DNA of 64,000 nt from Phenylobacterium sp. (GCA_018001015.1 JAGNIV010000012.1:1-64000); one strand, 5' to 3'; counted from the stretch's first letter, positions 52,135 through 63,576 are shown. Notes: generated by a model not told the origin, from the letters alone. A program made the numbers and translations.

Positions 52135-53724
52135 ATGGAAGAGACCGGGAAGACCACAAGACGGCAGCTGCTGTCGACCATCGGGATGCTGGGCGGGTCG
52201 GCCCTGATGTACAACATGATGACCACGCTGGGTTATGCCGCCGAGAGCCAGTTCACGGGGCCGCCCAAGCTGTCGGGCGCGCGTAAGGGCGCCTCGGTGA
52301 TCGTGCTGGGGGCGGGGCTGGCCGGGATGCTGGCGGCCTATGAGCTGACCAAGGCCGGCTACAAGGTCACCATCCTGGAATACCAGAACCGCGCGGGCGG
52401 CCGGAACTGGTCGGTCTATGGCGGCGACACGATCACCGAGATGGGCGGGGCGAACCAGAAGGTAGGGTTCGCCGACGGCAACTACCTGAACCCCGGCCCC
52501 TGGCGCATCCCGCACAATCACCGGACCCTGCTGCACTACTGCAAGGCCTTCAATGTCGAGCTGCAGCCCTTCGTGCAGTTCAATCACAACGCCTATGTCC
52601 ACAATACCGAAGCCTTCGGCGGCAAGCCGCAGCGGTTCAAGTCGCTGGCCGCCGACTTCGAGGGCAATGTCGCCGAGTTGCTCGGCAAGGCCATCGACCA
52701 GAAGGGCCTGGACGCCAGCGTCACGCCGGAGGATCGCGACCGCCTGAAGGAGGCCCTGCGCGAGTGGGGCATGCTGGACGGCGACATGAAGTACGCCAAG
52801 AACCTGCGCTCCTCGGAGCACCGCGGGTTCGCCCGTAATCCCGGCGGCGGGGTGGGCGGCGCGCCCTCGCCCTCGGACGTCTTCGCCCTCAAGGACGTGC
52901 TGGATTCGAAGATCTGGCGGAACATGTCGTTCTTCATGAACGAAGAATTCCAGACCACCATGTTCCAGCCGGTGGGCGGCATGGGCATGATCGGAAAGGC
53001 CTTCGCCAAGCAGGTGCAGCCGCTGATCACCTACAACGCCAAGGTCACCAAGATCGACCAGGGCAAGAACAGCGTCACCGTCACCTATGCCGACACCGGC
53101 ACCGGCGTGGTCACGCAGGCCAAGGCCGACTGGTGCGTCTGCACCATCCCGCTGACGGTGCTGAGCCAGATCGAAAACAACATGTCGGAGAAGATGAACG
53201 CGGCCATCGCCGCGGTGCCCTACTCCAACTCCGTCAAGATCGGCCTGGAGATGAAGCGCCGGTTCTGGGAGGACGACGCGGCCATCTATGGCGGCCACTC
53301 CTTCACCAACCAGGAGATCAGCCTGATCTCCTATCCCAACAACAACTTCTTCAAGGACGGTCCCGCCGTGCTGCTGGGCGCCTTCGCCGGGGGGATGGGG
53401 GGCTATCACCTGGCCGGCATGACCCCGGAAGAACGGATCGAGGCGGCCCTGGCCCAGGGGTCGGTCTTCCACCCGGAGAGCTACCGCAAGGAGTTTTCCA
53501 ACGGCGCCTCGGTGGCCTGGAACCGCGTGCCGTGGATCCTGGGCTGCTGCGCCCGCTGGACCGAGGAGACCCGCGCCGCCCACTACCAGGACCTGGTGGC
53601 GATGGACGGCCGCGTGGTGCTGGCCGGAGAGCACGCCTCCTACGTCGGCTGCTGGATGGAGGGCTCGCTGCTCTCCTCCATCGACGCCATCACCCGCCTG
53701 CACAAGCGCGCCCTGGAGGCCTGA
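52135..53724 (+). CDS. Tat-exported flavin-containing amine oxidase
   Basis: 529 residues from ATG 52135. A twin-arginine signal (TTRRQLLSTIGMLGGSALM) shows export of the folded, FAD-loaded enzyme. The dinucleotide motif VIVLGAGLAGMLAAYELTKAG lies near residue 55, followed by EYQNRAGGRNWS, the second flavin-binding stretch of the monoamine oxidase/L-amino acid oxidase clan. The C-terminal VLAGEHASYVGCWMEGSLLSS closes the FAD site. Substrate is an amine or amino acid, not predictable further. A secreted c-type cytochrome gene follows after 2 bp, which suggests electrons go to cytochrome c rather than to O2. Confidence 0.88.
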   Translation: MEETGKTTRRQLLSTIGMLGGSALMYNMMTTLGYAAESQFTGPPKLSGARKGASVIVLGAGLAGMLAAYELTKAGYKVTILEYQNRAGGRNWSVYGGDTITEMGGANQKVGFADGNYLNPGPWRIPHNHRTLLHYCKAFNVELQPFVQFNHNAYVHNTEAFGGKPQRFKSLAADFEGNVAELLGKAIDQKGLDASVTPEDRDRLKEALREWGMLDGDMKYAKNLRSSEHRGFARNPGGGVGGAPSPSDVFALKDVLDSKIWRNMSFFMNEEFQTTMFQPVGGMGMIGKAFAKQVQPLITYNAKVTKIDQGKNSVTVTYADTGTGVVTQAKADWCVCTIPLTVLSQIENNMSEKMNAAIAAVPYSNSVKIGLEMKRRFWEDDAAIYGGHSFTNQEISLISYPNNNFFKDGPAVLLGAFAGGMGGYHLAGMTPEERIEAALAQGSVFHPESYRKEFSNGASVAWNRVPWILGCCARWTEETRAAHYQDLVAMDGRVVLAGEHASYVGCWMEGSLLSSIDAITRLHKRALEA

Positions 53725-53726
53725 GC

Positions 53727-54137
53727 ATGAAGATGATCTCTAAGCTCACCCTGGCCCTGGCCCTCTGCCTCGCCGCACCCGCCATGGCCGACGAACCCGG
53801 TCCGGGGGGCAGCAAGCCGCCCGTGCCGGTGACCGGGCAGCAGGTCTATCAGATGGTCTGCCAGACCTGTCACATGGCCGACGGCAAGGGCGCGGTCGGC
53901 GCCGGGAGCTTCCCCTCCCTGGCCAGCAATCCGAAGATGAAGATGGCGGCCTATCCCATCGTCATGGTCACCAAGGGCCGGGGCGGCATGCCGTGGTTCA
54001 GCGACATGCTGACGCCGGAACAGACCGCGGCGGTGATCACCTATGTGCGCACCAATTTCGGCAACGCCTATCCCGAGCCGGTGACCGCTGACGACGTCAA
54101 GCGTCTGAGCCCGCCGCCGGCCAAGCCCGGCCACTGA
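53727..54137 (+). CDS. secreted mono-haem cytochrome c
   Basis: 136 residues from ATG 53727, 2 bp after the amine oxidase stop. Signal peptide to AMA. One haem motif, CQTCH at residues 45-49, and a probable Met ligand in GRGGMPWF near residue 88. The final segment SDMLTPEQTAAVITYVRTNFG is the C-terminal helix of class I cytochromes. It is small, with a single domain. By gene coupling it is the likely electron acceptor of the flavoenzyme encoded upstream. The operon ends with a terminator. Confidence 0.9.
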   Translation: MKMISKLTLALALCLAAPAMADEPGPGGSKPPVPVTGQQVYQMVCQTCHMADGKGAVGAGSFPSLASNPKMKMAAYPIVMVTKGRGGMPWFSDMLTPEQTAAVITYVRTNFGNAYPEPVTADDVKRLSPPPAKPGH

Positions 54138-54147
54138 CGAAAGAAAA

Positions 54148-54179
54148 GAGGCGGGGACCGCCCGGCCCCCGCCTCTCCT
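54148..54179 (+). terminator. intrinsic terminator after the cytochrome c gene
   Basis: GAGGCGGGG (54148-54156) pairs with CCCCGCCTC (54167-54175) around a ten-base loop, followed by TCCTTC. It begins 11 bp after the stop and faces the end of the leftward acyl-CoA dehydrogenase gene. Confidence 0.75.
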
Positions 54180-54222
54180 TCATCTTCTTTTCGCAGTCCG
54201 CACGCGTGGCGGAAGACCGAGG

Positions 54223-55542
<1,320 letters not shown>

Positions 55543-55624
55543 CGGGTTTCTCCTGCGAAGTGTTGGTTGCCGCCAGCTTCGCGCACTTTGCGCCGAAATC
55601 AAACAAGCGTTTCAATTTACAGCG

Positions 55625-55999
55625 TCAGGCCGGCGGCGCCGGACCCGCGCCATGGCACACCGCCTCAATGTTGTGTCCGTCGAGGTCCAGGACGAAGGCG
55701 CCGTAATAGGTGGGGTGGTAGTGCGCGCGCAGGCCGGGCGGGCCGTTGTCGCGGCCCCCGGCGGCCAGGGACGCGGCATGGAAGGCGTCCACCGCGGCCC
55801 GGTCAGGCGCGACGAAGGCCACATGACAATAGCCGGCCTTCTCGCCCTGGCCGATCCAGAAGAACGGCCGCCCCGCGCCGTAGCCGGAGGAGTCGTCCAT
55901 CGAGAACAGGCGGGTCAGGCCCAGGGGCTTCAGAGCCTGGTCGTAGAAGGCCCGGGCGGCGGCGTGGTCGGCCACCTTCAGGCTCACATGGTCCAGCAT
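55625..55999 (-). CDS. VOC-family (glyoxalase-fold) protein
   Basis: 124 residues from ATG 55999. The opening MLDHVSLKVADHAAARAFYD has the first metal-ligand position and the typical beta-alpha-beta of the vicinal oxygen chelate fold. AHYHPTYYGAFVLDLDGHNIEAV closes the second module with the second metal ligand. Members include glyoxalases, dioxygenases and resistance proteins; the activity here is open. Confidence 0.82.
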   Translation of the reverse strand: MLDHVSLKVADHAAARAFYDQALKPLGLTRLFSMDDSSGYGAGRPFFWIGQGEKAGYCHVAFVAPDRAAVDAFHAASLAAGGRDNGPPGLRAHYHPTYYGAFVLDLDGHNIEAVCHGAGPAPPA

Positions 56000-56055
56000 C
56001 GGCGTCCCTCCTCAAGTTTCCTCGAGGCTAGGACGCCCTGCCGGCTTGGCAATCC

Positions 56056-56478
56056 CTACTTGGCGGGCAGCTTGTCGGCGCCCTCGCAGACCGCGGCGAC
56101 CAGGGCCTTGTTATCGGGGCCGTCGGCCTTCTTGGGCGTGGCGTCGCGCCAGGTTTCGGAGAGCACCAGAGGCTTGGAGGGCGCGTAGGAACCGATCGTG
56201 ACCATGGTCTTGGCCTTGCAATCGACGGCGACCACGCTGCCCACGCCATCGGCCGCGCCCGGGGCGCTGGGGCCCATCCTCGGCGTGACGCCGGCCTTGC
56301 CGATGGCCTGCAGCACCACGACACTGCCGGAGGCCGCGTCACGATAGGAATAGTCGGCGTCGTAGGACCACTGCAGCCCCTTGTCGGTGGGGGTGGTGTA
56401 GGGCGTCCAGGTCTCGGCGCTGGCGGCGGACGCCGCCGTCATGGCGGACAGGGCGGCGAGCGCGATGAGGCGGCGCAT
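56056..56478 (-). CDS. uncharacterised exported protein
   Basis: 140 residues from ATG 56478. Signal peptide MRRLIALAALSAMTAASAASA. The mature part (WTPYTTPTDKGLQWSYDADYSYRDAASGSVVVLQAIGK) alternates short strands and has two cysteines (VDCKAKTMVTIGSY and AAVCEGADK) that may form a disulphide. The arrangement recalls small periplasmic surface-adhesin-E-like proteins, but I cannot assign it. It is divergent from groES. Confidence 0.65.
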   Translation of the reverse strand: MRRLIALAALSAMTAASAASAETWTPYTTPTDKGLQWSYDADYSYRDAASGSVVVLQAIGKAGVTPRMGPSAPGAADGVGSVVAVDCKAKTMVTIGSYAPSKPLVLSETWRDATPKKADGPDNKALVAAVCEGADKLPAK

Positions 56479-56588
56479 GGTGTTCTCCTGGGACTTCTAG
56501 GTTTCTTCCCTCGCAAGAACCCTTATCCGGGCGGTCCCGCGGCGGCCAAGCGGATTCGCCCCCGCCGGCCCTTTCGCATCCCGCCGAG

Positions 56589-56655
56589 CTTGACTCCGCG
56601 CCCTGGCGACCCTACCTCCCGCCCGTCGTTAGCACTCAGGGGCTACGGCTGCTAA
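56589..56655 (+). promoter_or_regulatory. groESL promoter region with degenerate CIRCE operator
   Basis: TTAGCACTC (56629-56637), nine bases, then GGCTGCTAA (56647-56655) is the HrcA operator CIRCE with two changes in the right arm (consensus GAGTGCTAA). Upstream CTTGAC (56589-56594) with CCCTAC around 56609-56614 gives a sigma-32/sigma-70-like promoter. Dual heat-shock sigma plus HrcA control is known for groESL in Caulobacter. Confidence 0.8.
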
Positions 56656-56713
56656 CGGCTGGCCCCTGACGCTTACGCAATCCATTCAACCGTCTCGACG
56701 GAGAGAAAAAAAC

Positions 56714-57001
56714 ATGGCGTTTCGTCCCCTGGGTGACCGCGTGCTCGTGAAGCGCGTCGAAGAAGAAGAAAAGACCAAGGGCGGGATCATCATTCCCGAC
56801 ACCGCCAAGGAAAAGCCGCAGGAAGGCGAAGTCATCGCCGTCGGTCCCGGCGCCCGCGATGACAGCGGCAAGATCCAGCCCCTCGACGTCAAGAAGGGCG
56901 ACAAGATCCTGTTCGGCAAGTGGTCGGGCACCGAGATCAAGATCGACGGTCAGGACCTCCTGATCATGAAGGAAAGCGACGTCCTGGGCGTGGTCGAATA
57001 A
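56714..57001 (+). CDS. groES: co-chaperonin GroES
   Basis: 95 residues from ATG 56714. Lid of the GroEL folding chamber. Classic sequence: [20 protein letters not shown], the mobile loop [18 protein letters not shown] and [14 protein letters not shown]. Length is standard. It lies 58 bp downstream of the CIRCE element and 53 bp before groEL, the usual operon. Confidence 0.98.
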   Translation: MAFRPLGDRVLVKRVEEEEKTKGGIIIPDTAKEKPQEGEVIAVGPGARDDSGKIQPLDVKKGDKILFGKWSGTEIKIDGQDLLIMKESDVLGVVE

Positions 57002-57048
57002 CCACCTCCTCCGCTCTCCTCCCTTCCACAACACTCTGAAAGAGCTGA

Positions 57049-58701
<1,653 letters not shown>

Positions 58702-58730
58702 GTCCAAGCCCACCACGGCGCTTCAAGATC

Positions 58731-58761
58731 AAGGGCGGGGCCGCGAGGCTCCGCCCTTTTT
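58731..58761 (+). terminator. intrinsic terminator of groESL
   Basis: AAGGGCGGGGCC (58731-58742), tetraloop GCGA and GGCTCCGCCCTT (58747-58758) form a 12-bp stem with one mismatch-like wobble, followed by a T-run. It lies 30 bp after the stop and abuts the end of the leftward 72-residue gene. Confidence 0.88.
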
Positions 58762-58979
58762 CATGCCGGCTTCTTCAGCCGCTCGAGAAGCGGGCTCAGT
58801 TCGCCCTTCAGATCATAGACCCCCACGTCCTCGACCATCTGCGGCGTCGCCCATTCCGGCCAGGGTTCGATCACCTCCAGGTCGCGGAAGGCGGTGGCGA
58901 TGGCGCCCGGCGACTTGGCCTTGAGGAAGGCCCACTCGACGCCGAGTTCGCCCTTGTGACGGACCAGGAAGGTGGCCAT
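58761..58979 (-). CDS. uncharacterised small protein
   Basis: 72 residues from ATG 58979, whose last base overlaps the stop of the upstream membrane-protein gene (TGATG). The sequence (MATFLVRHKGELGVEWAFLK, then IEPWPEWATPQMVEDVGVYD) is soluble with several Trp. I do not recognise a family. Translational coupling to the holin-like gene supports it as real. Confidence 0.6.
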   Translation of the reverse strand: MATFLVRHKGELGVEWAFLKAKSPGAIATAFRDLEVIEPWPEWATPQMVEDVGVYDLKGELSPLLERLKKPA

Positions 58980-59332
58980 CAGTCGGCCTTTCCGTCGCCC
59001 AGCACGACCCCGCCGATCCAGCTCACCACCCCCACGATGATCGAGGCGAGGACGCCGGCGATCAGGCCCGAGACCATGAAGCCCGGCAGCAGCAGGGCCA
59101 CCAGCCCGATCATGGCGGCGTTCACCACCAGCAGGAACAGGCCGAGCGTCAGGATGGTCAGGGGCAGGGTCAGCAGGAAGACGATGGGCCGGACGATGGC
59201 GTTGACCAGGCCCAGCAGCAGGGCCGCCAGCAACAGGTCCAACCAGCCGCTGTAGGAGACCCCGGGCAGGACCGCGGCGGCGAGCCACAGGCCGAGCGCG
59301 GCGATCAGCACGCGGGCGATGAAACGGGACAT
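58979..59332 (-). CDS. phage-holin superfamily IV-type small membrane protein
   Basis: 117 residues from ATG 59332. Four hydrophobic segments with the characteristic WLDLLLAALLLGLVNAIVRP and LLTLPLTILTLGLFLLVVNA stretches of the chromosomally encoded DUF360 family, wide in bacteria and not phage-linked. Role unknown. It precedes the 72-residue gene with a one-base overlap. Confidence 0.82.
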   Translation of the reverse strand: MSRFIARVLIAALGLWLAAAVLPGVSYSGWLDLLLAALLLGLVNAIVRPIVFLLTLPLTILTLGLFLLVVNAAMIGLVALLLPGFMVSGLIAGVLASIIVGVVSWIGGVVLGDGKAD

Positions 59333-59390
59333 GTGGGACCTCCGGCCTTATGGACGAGGCGACTTAAGCCACAGCATCCAGGAACGCTCC

Positions 59391-59591
59391 ATGCCCTACG
59401 TCAACATCCGCATCACGCCCGGCGCCACCCAGGCGCAGAAGGAAGAGCTGATCGCCGGGACCACCGAGCTGCTGGCCCGGGTGCTGAACAAGGCCCCCGC
59501 CACCACCTTCGTGGTGATCGACGAGGTCGAGCGCGAACACTGGGGTGTTGGCGGCGCCAGCCTGGCCGCGCGAGACAAGGCGACAGGCTGA
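59391..59591 (+). CDS. 4-oxalocrotonate tautomerase-family protein
   Basis: 66 residues from ATG 59391 (CCAGGAAC upstream). After Met removal the N-terminal proline (MPYVNIRITPG) is the catalytic base of this superfamily. The helix QAQKEELIAGTTELLARVL and the following strand FVVIDEV match the 4-OT monomer, which hexamerises. The size is normal. The substrate, an enol or keto acid, is unknown. Confidence 0.85.
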   Translation: MPYVNIRITPGATQAQKEELIAGTTELLARVLNKAPATTFVVIDEVEREHWGVGGASLAARDKATG

Positions 59592-59667
59592 GTTTCACCG
59601 CCGTTACAGTCGCGGCTTAGTTTGGTCCCAGGAGCTTGGCCATTAGGTCCCGACCGAAGGGACCTCC

Positions 59668-60294
59668 ATGCGCCATCTGCTGCTTCTCGCCGCCCTCATC
59701 GCCACGCCGTCCGCCGCTCAGCCGGGACCGCCCCACGAAGGGATGGGCGGGTTGTTCATCAGCCCCTCCGGCGAGCCCTTCCGAGGCGGCGAGGGCCGCC
59801 AGGCCTGGTTCGCCCGGGCCGACACCGACCCTGACGGGGCGCTCACCCTGGCGGAGTTCCGCGCCGACGCCATGACCTTCTTCAAGGTCCTGGACGCCAA
59901 CGGCGACGGCAAGATCGACGGTTTCGAAAACCAGGCCTACGAGACCAGGATCGCGCCCGAGATCACCCGCATGAGCTTCCCCGGCGAGGGCGGCGGCGAC
60001 CGCCGCGGCCCCATGGGCGGCGACTCCCAGGCCAGCCACATCCCGCGCGGCGGAGGGCGACCTGGCGGCGGGCCACAGCGCGGCGCCCCCCGCGAGGGCG
60101 CCGCCCGCTACGGCCTGCTGAACGAGCCCCAACCGGTGCGGGGCGCCGACGCCGACCTTGACTGGAAGATCACGGCCGAGGAGTGGGCCAAGACGGCCGG
60201 CAAACGGTTCGCGATCCTCGACACCGACGGCGACGGCAAGCTGATCCTGGCCACCCTGCCCGGTCCGCCCACGGGACCCCGCCCCCCGCGCTGA
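59668..60294 (+). CDS. exported EF-hand protein
   Basis: 208 residues from ATG 59668. Signal peptide to SAAQ. Four EF-hand-type loops: DTDPDGALTLAEF, DANGDGKIDGFE, DADLDWKITAEEW and DTDGDGKL. A Gly/Pro/Arg-rich spacer (about residues 108-150) separates the two pairs. It is probably a periplasmic calcium-binding protein; such small 'calerythrin-like' exported proteins are common in Caulobacteraceae but lack assigned roles. The third loop has an unusual Trp in the calcium loop. Confidence 0.82.
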   Translation: MRHLLLLAALIATPSAAQPGPPHEGMGGLFISPSGEPFRGGEGRQAWFARADTDPDGALTLAEFRADAMTFFKVLDANGDGKIDGFENQAYETRIAPEITRMSFPGEGGGDRRGPMGGDSQASHIPRGGGRPGGGPQRGAPREGAARYGLLNEPQPVRGADADLDWKITAEEWAKTAGKRFAILDTDGDGKLILATLPGPPTGPRPPR

Positions 60295-60400
60295 GACGCA
60301 CTTTTGTCCACTGGCGTCAAAAAACAAAGATTTCACAATTTTCGGGCTAGTTTGGAACCAAGAGCATTTCCACACACGCCGAAGGGGGCCGGCTGGAACC

Positions 60401-62134
60401 ATGACGCCGCGCGGCCTGCTCAACGAACAGCTTGATATCGTCGCCGCGGAGTCGCGCTCGACTCTTTGGATTCGCCTGGTCATCACCGCCATCAGCGCGG
60501 TGTTGTTCGGCTTCAACTTTGGCCTTTGGCCCGCGGTCGCCTGGCTCGTCGCGGTCTTCGCCGGAGAGGCCTGGACCTGGTGGGTGACCCGCGACGCGGC
60601 GGCGGGGCGACGCCCATCGACGGCCACGCGCCTGCTCTATGCCAGCGCCACGATCGCCGTCAGTCTCACCTGGTCGGGCGCCGCCTGGATGTACTGGCAG
60701 ACCGGTTCGCAGGCCCTGCAGCTGGTCAGTATCGCCATCTCCGCCAGCCAGATGATCCATGGCCAGTGCTTCGCGTTCCGCTCGAAGCTGGCCCTGGGAA
60801 TTCTCACGGGCATCCCGGCGATCCTGCTGGTGAGCCTGATCGTGCTGGATGGCGGCTTCCAGGGCATACCCCTGCTGACCCTGGGGATCAGTGTCAGCCT
60901 GGCGGTGCTCTACGTCTTCAACAGCGCCGTCGTGAACATGCGCAACGCCGAGGCCCTGGTGAGCGCCCAGCGCGACGCCGACGAGGCCAACCAGGCCAAG
61001 TCGGCCTTCCTGGCCATGATGAGCCACGAGTTGCGCACCCCCATGAACGGTGTGCTGGGTATGGCGCATGCCCTGAAACAGACCCGTCTCGACGACCGCC
61101 AGGCCGCCCAGGTGGAGATGCTGATCCGCTCCGGTGACGGCCTGATGGCCATCCTCAACGACATCCTCGACGTCTCCAAGATCGAGGCCGGCAAGCTGGA
61201 GCTGGAGAACATCGCCTTCGACCTCAGCGAGGTGGGCGCCCGGGTCATCGACCTTTGGCGGGAGACCGCCAGCGCGAAGGGCCTGGAGATCAGCTACGAG
61301 CTCGCGCCCGGCGCGCCCCGCTGGTTGTCCGGCGACCCCAACCGGATTCGCCAGATCATGCTGAACCTGGTGTCCAACGCGCTCAAGTTCACGCAAGACG
61401 GCGAGGTCCGCCTGACGCTGCGGCCGCTGATCGCCCGGGGTGAGGACACTGTCCGCTTCGAGATCGCCGTCTCAGACACCGGCATCGGCATCACGCCCGA
61501 ACAGCAGGCTCGGCTCTTCCAATCCTTCGCCCAGGCCGACGCCGCCACCACGCGCAAGTTCGGCGGCACGGGCCTGGGCCTGGCCATCTGCCGCCAGCTC
61601 ACCGATCTGATGGCCGGCGAAATCACGGTGGAGAGCGAGCCGGACCGGGCTTCGGTGTTCCGCGTCACCCTGGAGCTGCCTCGGGCCGAGGCGGTGGACC
61701 TGGCCGAGCCCGAGGCCGAGAGCGGCGGCCTGAGCCACCTGACCCTGCTGGTGGCCGAGGACAACCCGATCAACCAGGCCGTGGTCCGCGCCGTGCTGGA
61801 GGCCGTGGGCGCGCGGCTTGAGACGGCCAATGATGGGGCCGAGGCCCTGGACATGCTGCGGGAAGAGACCTTCGACCTGGTGCTGATGGACGTTCACATG
61901 CCGCGCATGGACGGCATCGAGGCCCTGCGCCGTATCCGAGCCGGTGAGACGGGCGACGCCCGCCAGCCGGTGATCGCGCTCACCGCCGACGCCATGCCTG
62001 GCGAAGATCAGAAGCTGATGGCCCACGGCTTCGACGACGTGCAGCCCAAGCCGATCCAGCCCATGGCCCTGATCGCCGCCATCCTCGACGCCTGTGAGGC
62101 GCGCGCGGCTCCTGCCGAGACGCAGGTCGCCTGA
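60401..62134 (+). CDS. membrane hybrid histidine kinase (TM-HisKA-HATPase-REC)
   Basis: 577 residues from ATG 60401. About the first 175 residues contain six hydrophobic segments (for example WIRLVITAISAVLFGFNFGL and LLTLGISVSLAVLYVFN) forming a membrane sensor of unknown ligand. HisKA follows with phosphoacceptor His209 in MMSHELRTPMNGV. The HATPase domain has NLVSNALKFT, DTGIGI and [10 protein letters not shown]. The C-terminal receiver has Asp497 in LVLMDVHMPRMDG. It should feed a phosphorelay. No response regulator or phosphotransferase gene is nearby. Confidence 0.9.
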   Translation: MTPRGLLNEQLDIVAAESRSTLWIRLVITAISAVLFGFNFGLWPAVAWLVAVFAGEAWTWWVTRDAAAGRRPSTATRLLYASATIAVSLTWSGAAWMYWQTGSQALQLVSIAISASQMIHGQCFAFRSKLALGILTGIPAILLVSLIVLDGGFQGIPLLTLGISVSLAVLYVFNSAVVNMRNAEALVSAQRDADEANQAKSAFLAMMSHELRTPMNGVLGMAHALKQTRLDDRQAAQVEMLIRSGDGLMAILNDILDVSKIEAGKLELENIAFDLSEVGARVIDLWRETASAKGLEISYELAPGAPRWLSGDPNRIRQIMLNLVSNALKFTQDGEVRLTLRPLIARGEDTVRFEIAVSDTGIGITPEQQARLFQSFAQADAATTRKFGGTGLGLAICRQLTDLMAGEITVESEPDRASVFRVTLELPRAEAVDLAEPEAESGGLSHLTLLVAEDNPINQAVVRAVLEAVGARLETANDGAEALDMLREETFDLVLMDVHMPRMDGIEALRRIRAGETGDARQPVIALTADAMPGEDQKLMAHGFDDVQPKPIQPMALIAAILDACEARAAPAETQVA

Positions 62135-62154
62135 ACCAGATCGACCTGGCCGGG

Positions 62155-62994
62155 CTACTCCGCCGCCACCGCCTCCAGCAGGGGCACGGTTTCCGACAGC
62201 CGCCCGCCGATGCGGATCGGCTCGACCCGCAGCGCCAGGCCGGTGGCGTCGTCGGTCTCCACATAGACCCCGCAGACCGTCGCTGGCCCCTCGGCGGGCT
62301 TATAGCGGCCGCCCGAGATGCGGGTGGTGAAGCGCCGCAGGGGCTCTTCCTTCTGATTGCCGATCACGCTGTCATAGTCGGCGCAGGCGCCGGCGTCGGT
62401 CTGGTAGGCGGTGCCGCCGGTCAGGATCTGGCAGTCGGCGGTCGGGACGTGGGTGTGGGTGCCCACCACCAGGCTGGCGCGGCCGTCGCAGAAATGGCCC
62501 ATGGCCATCTTCTCGCTGGTGATCTCGGCATGCATGTCCACCACGATGGCGTCGACGGCCATCCCCAGGGGGCAGGCCTCGAGTTCGCGGTCCACCGCGG
62601 CGAAGGGGTCATCCAGGCTGTCCATGTGAACGCGGCCCAGGACGTTGATCACCAGGATGCGCTGACCCTTGTCGGTCTCGAACATCTGGGAGCCGCGGCC
62701 GGGCGTGTCGGCGAACAGCGGATAGTTGACCGGACGGATCAGGCGCGGCTCGCGGACGATATAGGTCAGGGCCTCCTTCTGGTCGAAGGAGTGGTTGCCC
62801 AGGGTCAGGCAGTCGGCGCCGGCGTCGAACAGCTCACGCGCGGTGTTTTCGGTGATGCCGAAGCCCGCCGCGGCGTTCTCGGCGTTGATGATGACGAAAT
62901 CCAGCGCCAGGCGGCGGCGCAGGGCGGGGAGGTGGTCGGAGATTCCGTCGCGCCCGGCGCGGCCCACCACATCCCCGAAGAAAGCAAAACGCAT
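62155..62994 (-). CDS. YmdB-like metallophosphoesterase (TIGR00282 type)
   Basis: 279 residues from ATG 62994. The dinuclear metal site is visible in order: FFGDVVGRAGRD, NAENAAAGFGIT, LGNHSFDQKE, DMHAEITSEK and GTHTHVPTAD. These match YmdB, a 2',3'-cyclic nucleotide phosphodiesterase of Bacillus subtilis; in alphaproteobacteria the substrate is not established. It lies 18 bp after the 5-formyl-THF cyclo-ligase gene on the same strand, an arrangement common in this class. Confidence 0.9.
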   Translation of the reverse strand: MRFAFFGDVVGRAGRDGISDHLPALRRRLALDFVIINAENAAAGFGITENTARELFDAGADCLTLGNHSFDQKEALTYIVREPRLIRPVNYPLFADTPGRGSQMFETDKGQRILVINVLGRVHMDSLDDPFAAVDRELEACPLGMAVDAIVVDMHAEITSEKMAMGHFCDGRASLVVGTHTHVPTADCQILTGGTAYQTDAGACADYDSVIGNQKEEPLRRFTTRISGGRYKPAEGPATVCGVYVETDDATGLALRVEPIRIGGRLSETVPLLEAVAAE

Positions 62995-63012
62995 TGAAAA
63001 TCCTTGAGGCCT

Positions 63013-63576
63013 CTAGACCTCCCTATATCCGGTTTCCGTGAGAATGGCGTCCAGCCTCTGATCGTGCGGGTCGAGCGCCATCGGCTCCACCTCCTGGCCG
63101 GCATAGGCCAGGCCCAGGACGAAGACCGGCCGGGCCGCCCGCAGGCTTTCCAGGGTCCGGTCATAGTGGCCGCCGCCCTGACCCAGGCGGCCGCCCTTGC
63201 GATCAAAGGCCAGCAGCGGGGTGATCACCAGATCCGGATGCAGACCGGGCGCCGAGGGCGGCGGCGCCGGCACGCCGAGGGCGTCCGGAACCAGGGGGTC
63301 GCGAGGATCCCACGCGCGGAACACCAGGGGCGCGTCGCGCGACAGGGCGACGGGCAGGGTCAACATGGCGCCGACCGCCGCCAGCCTGCGGATCAGCGGG
63401 CTGGGGTCCAGTTCCGAGCCCAGGGCATGGTAGCCCGCGAAGGTGGCGAAAGCCGGAAGGCGCTCCAGCGGCAACAGGGCCGCCGCCCGCTCGGCGGCGT
63501 CGGGCGCCGCGATGGCCAGGGCCTTGCGCAGCACACGAAGCCGGGCCCGCTGCTCGGTCTTGGAGATCGGTGACAA
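63013..63576 (-). CDS. 5-formyltetrahydrofolate cyclo-ligase
   Basis: 187 residues from TTG 63576; no ATG is available that fits. The enzyme converts 5-formyl-THF to 5,10-methenyl-THF with ATP. The signature GGRLGQGGGHYDRTLESL near residue 130 and ITPLLAFDRKG are diagnostic. In many proteobacteria this gene (ygfA) follows the 6S RNA gene, and a structured RNA candidate lies directly upstream here. It is the first protein gene of a two-gene operon with the YmdB-like gene. Confidence 0.9.
   Translation of the reverse strand: MSPISKTEQRARLRVLRKALAIAAPDAAERAAALLPLERLPAFATFAGYHALGSELDPSPLIRRLAAVGAMLTLPVALSRDAPLVFRAWDPRDPLVPDALGVPAPPPSAPGLHPDLVITPLLAFDRKGGRLGQGGGHYDRTLESLRAARPVFVLGLAYAGQEVEPMALDPHDQRLDAILTETGYREV

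Noticed and set aside
58979-59332. Phage remnant suggested by the holin-like protein
   Set aside because: This holin superfamily is mostly chromosomal and no other phage gene is near.
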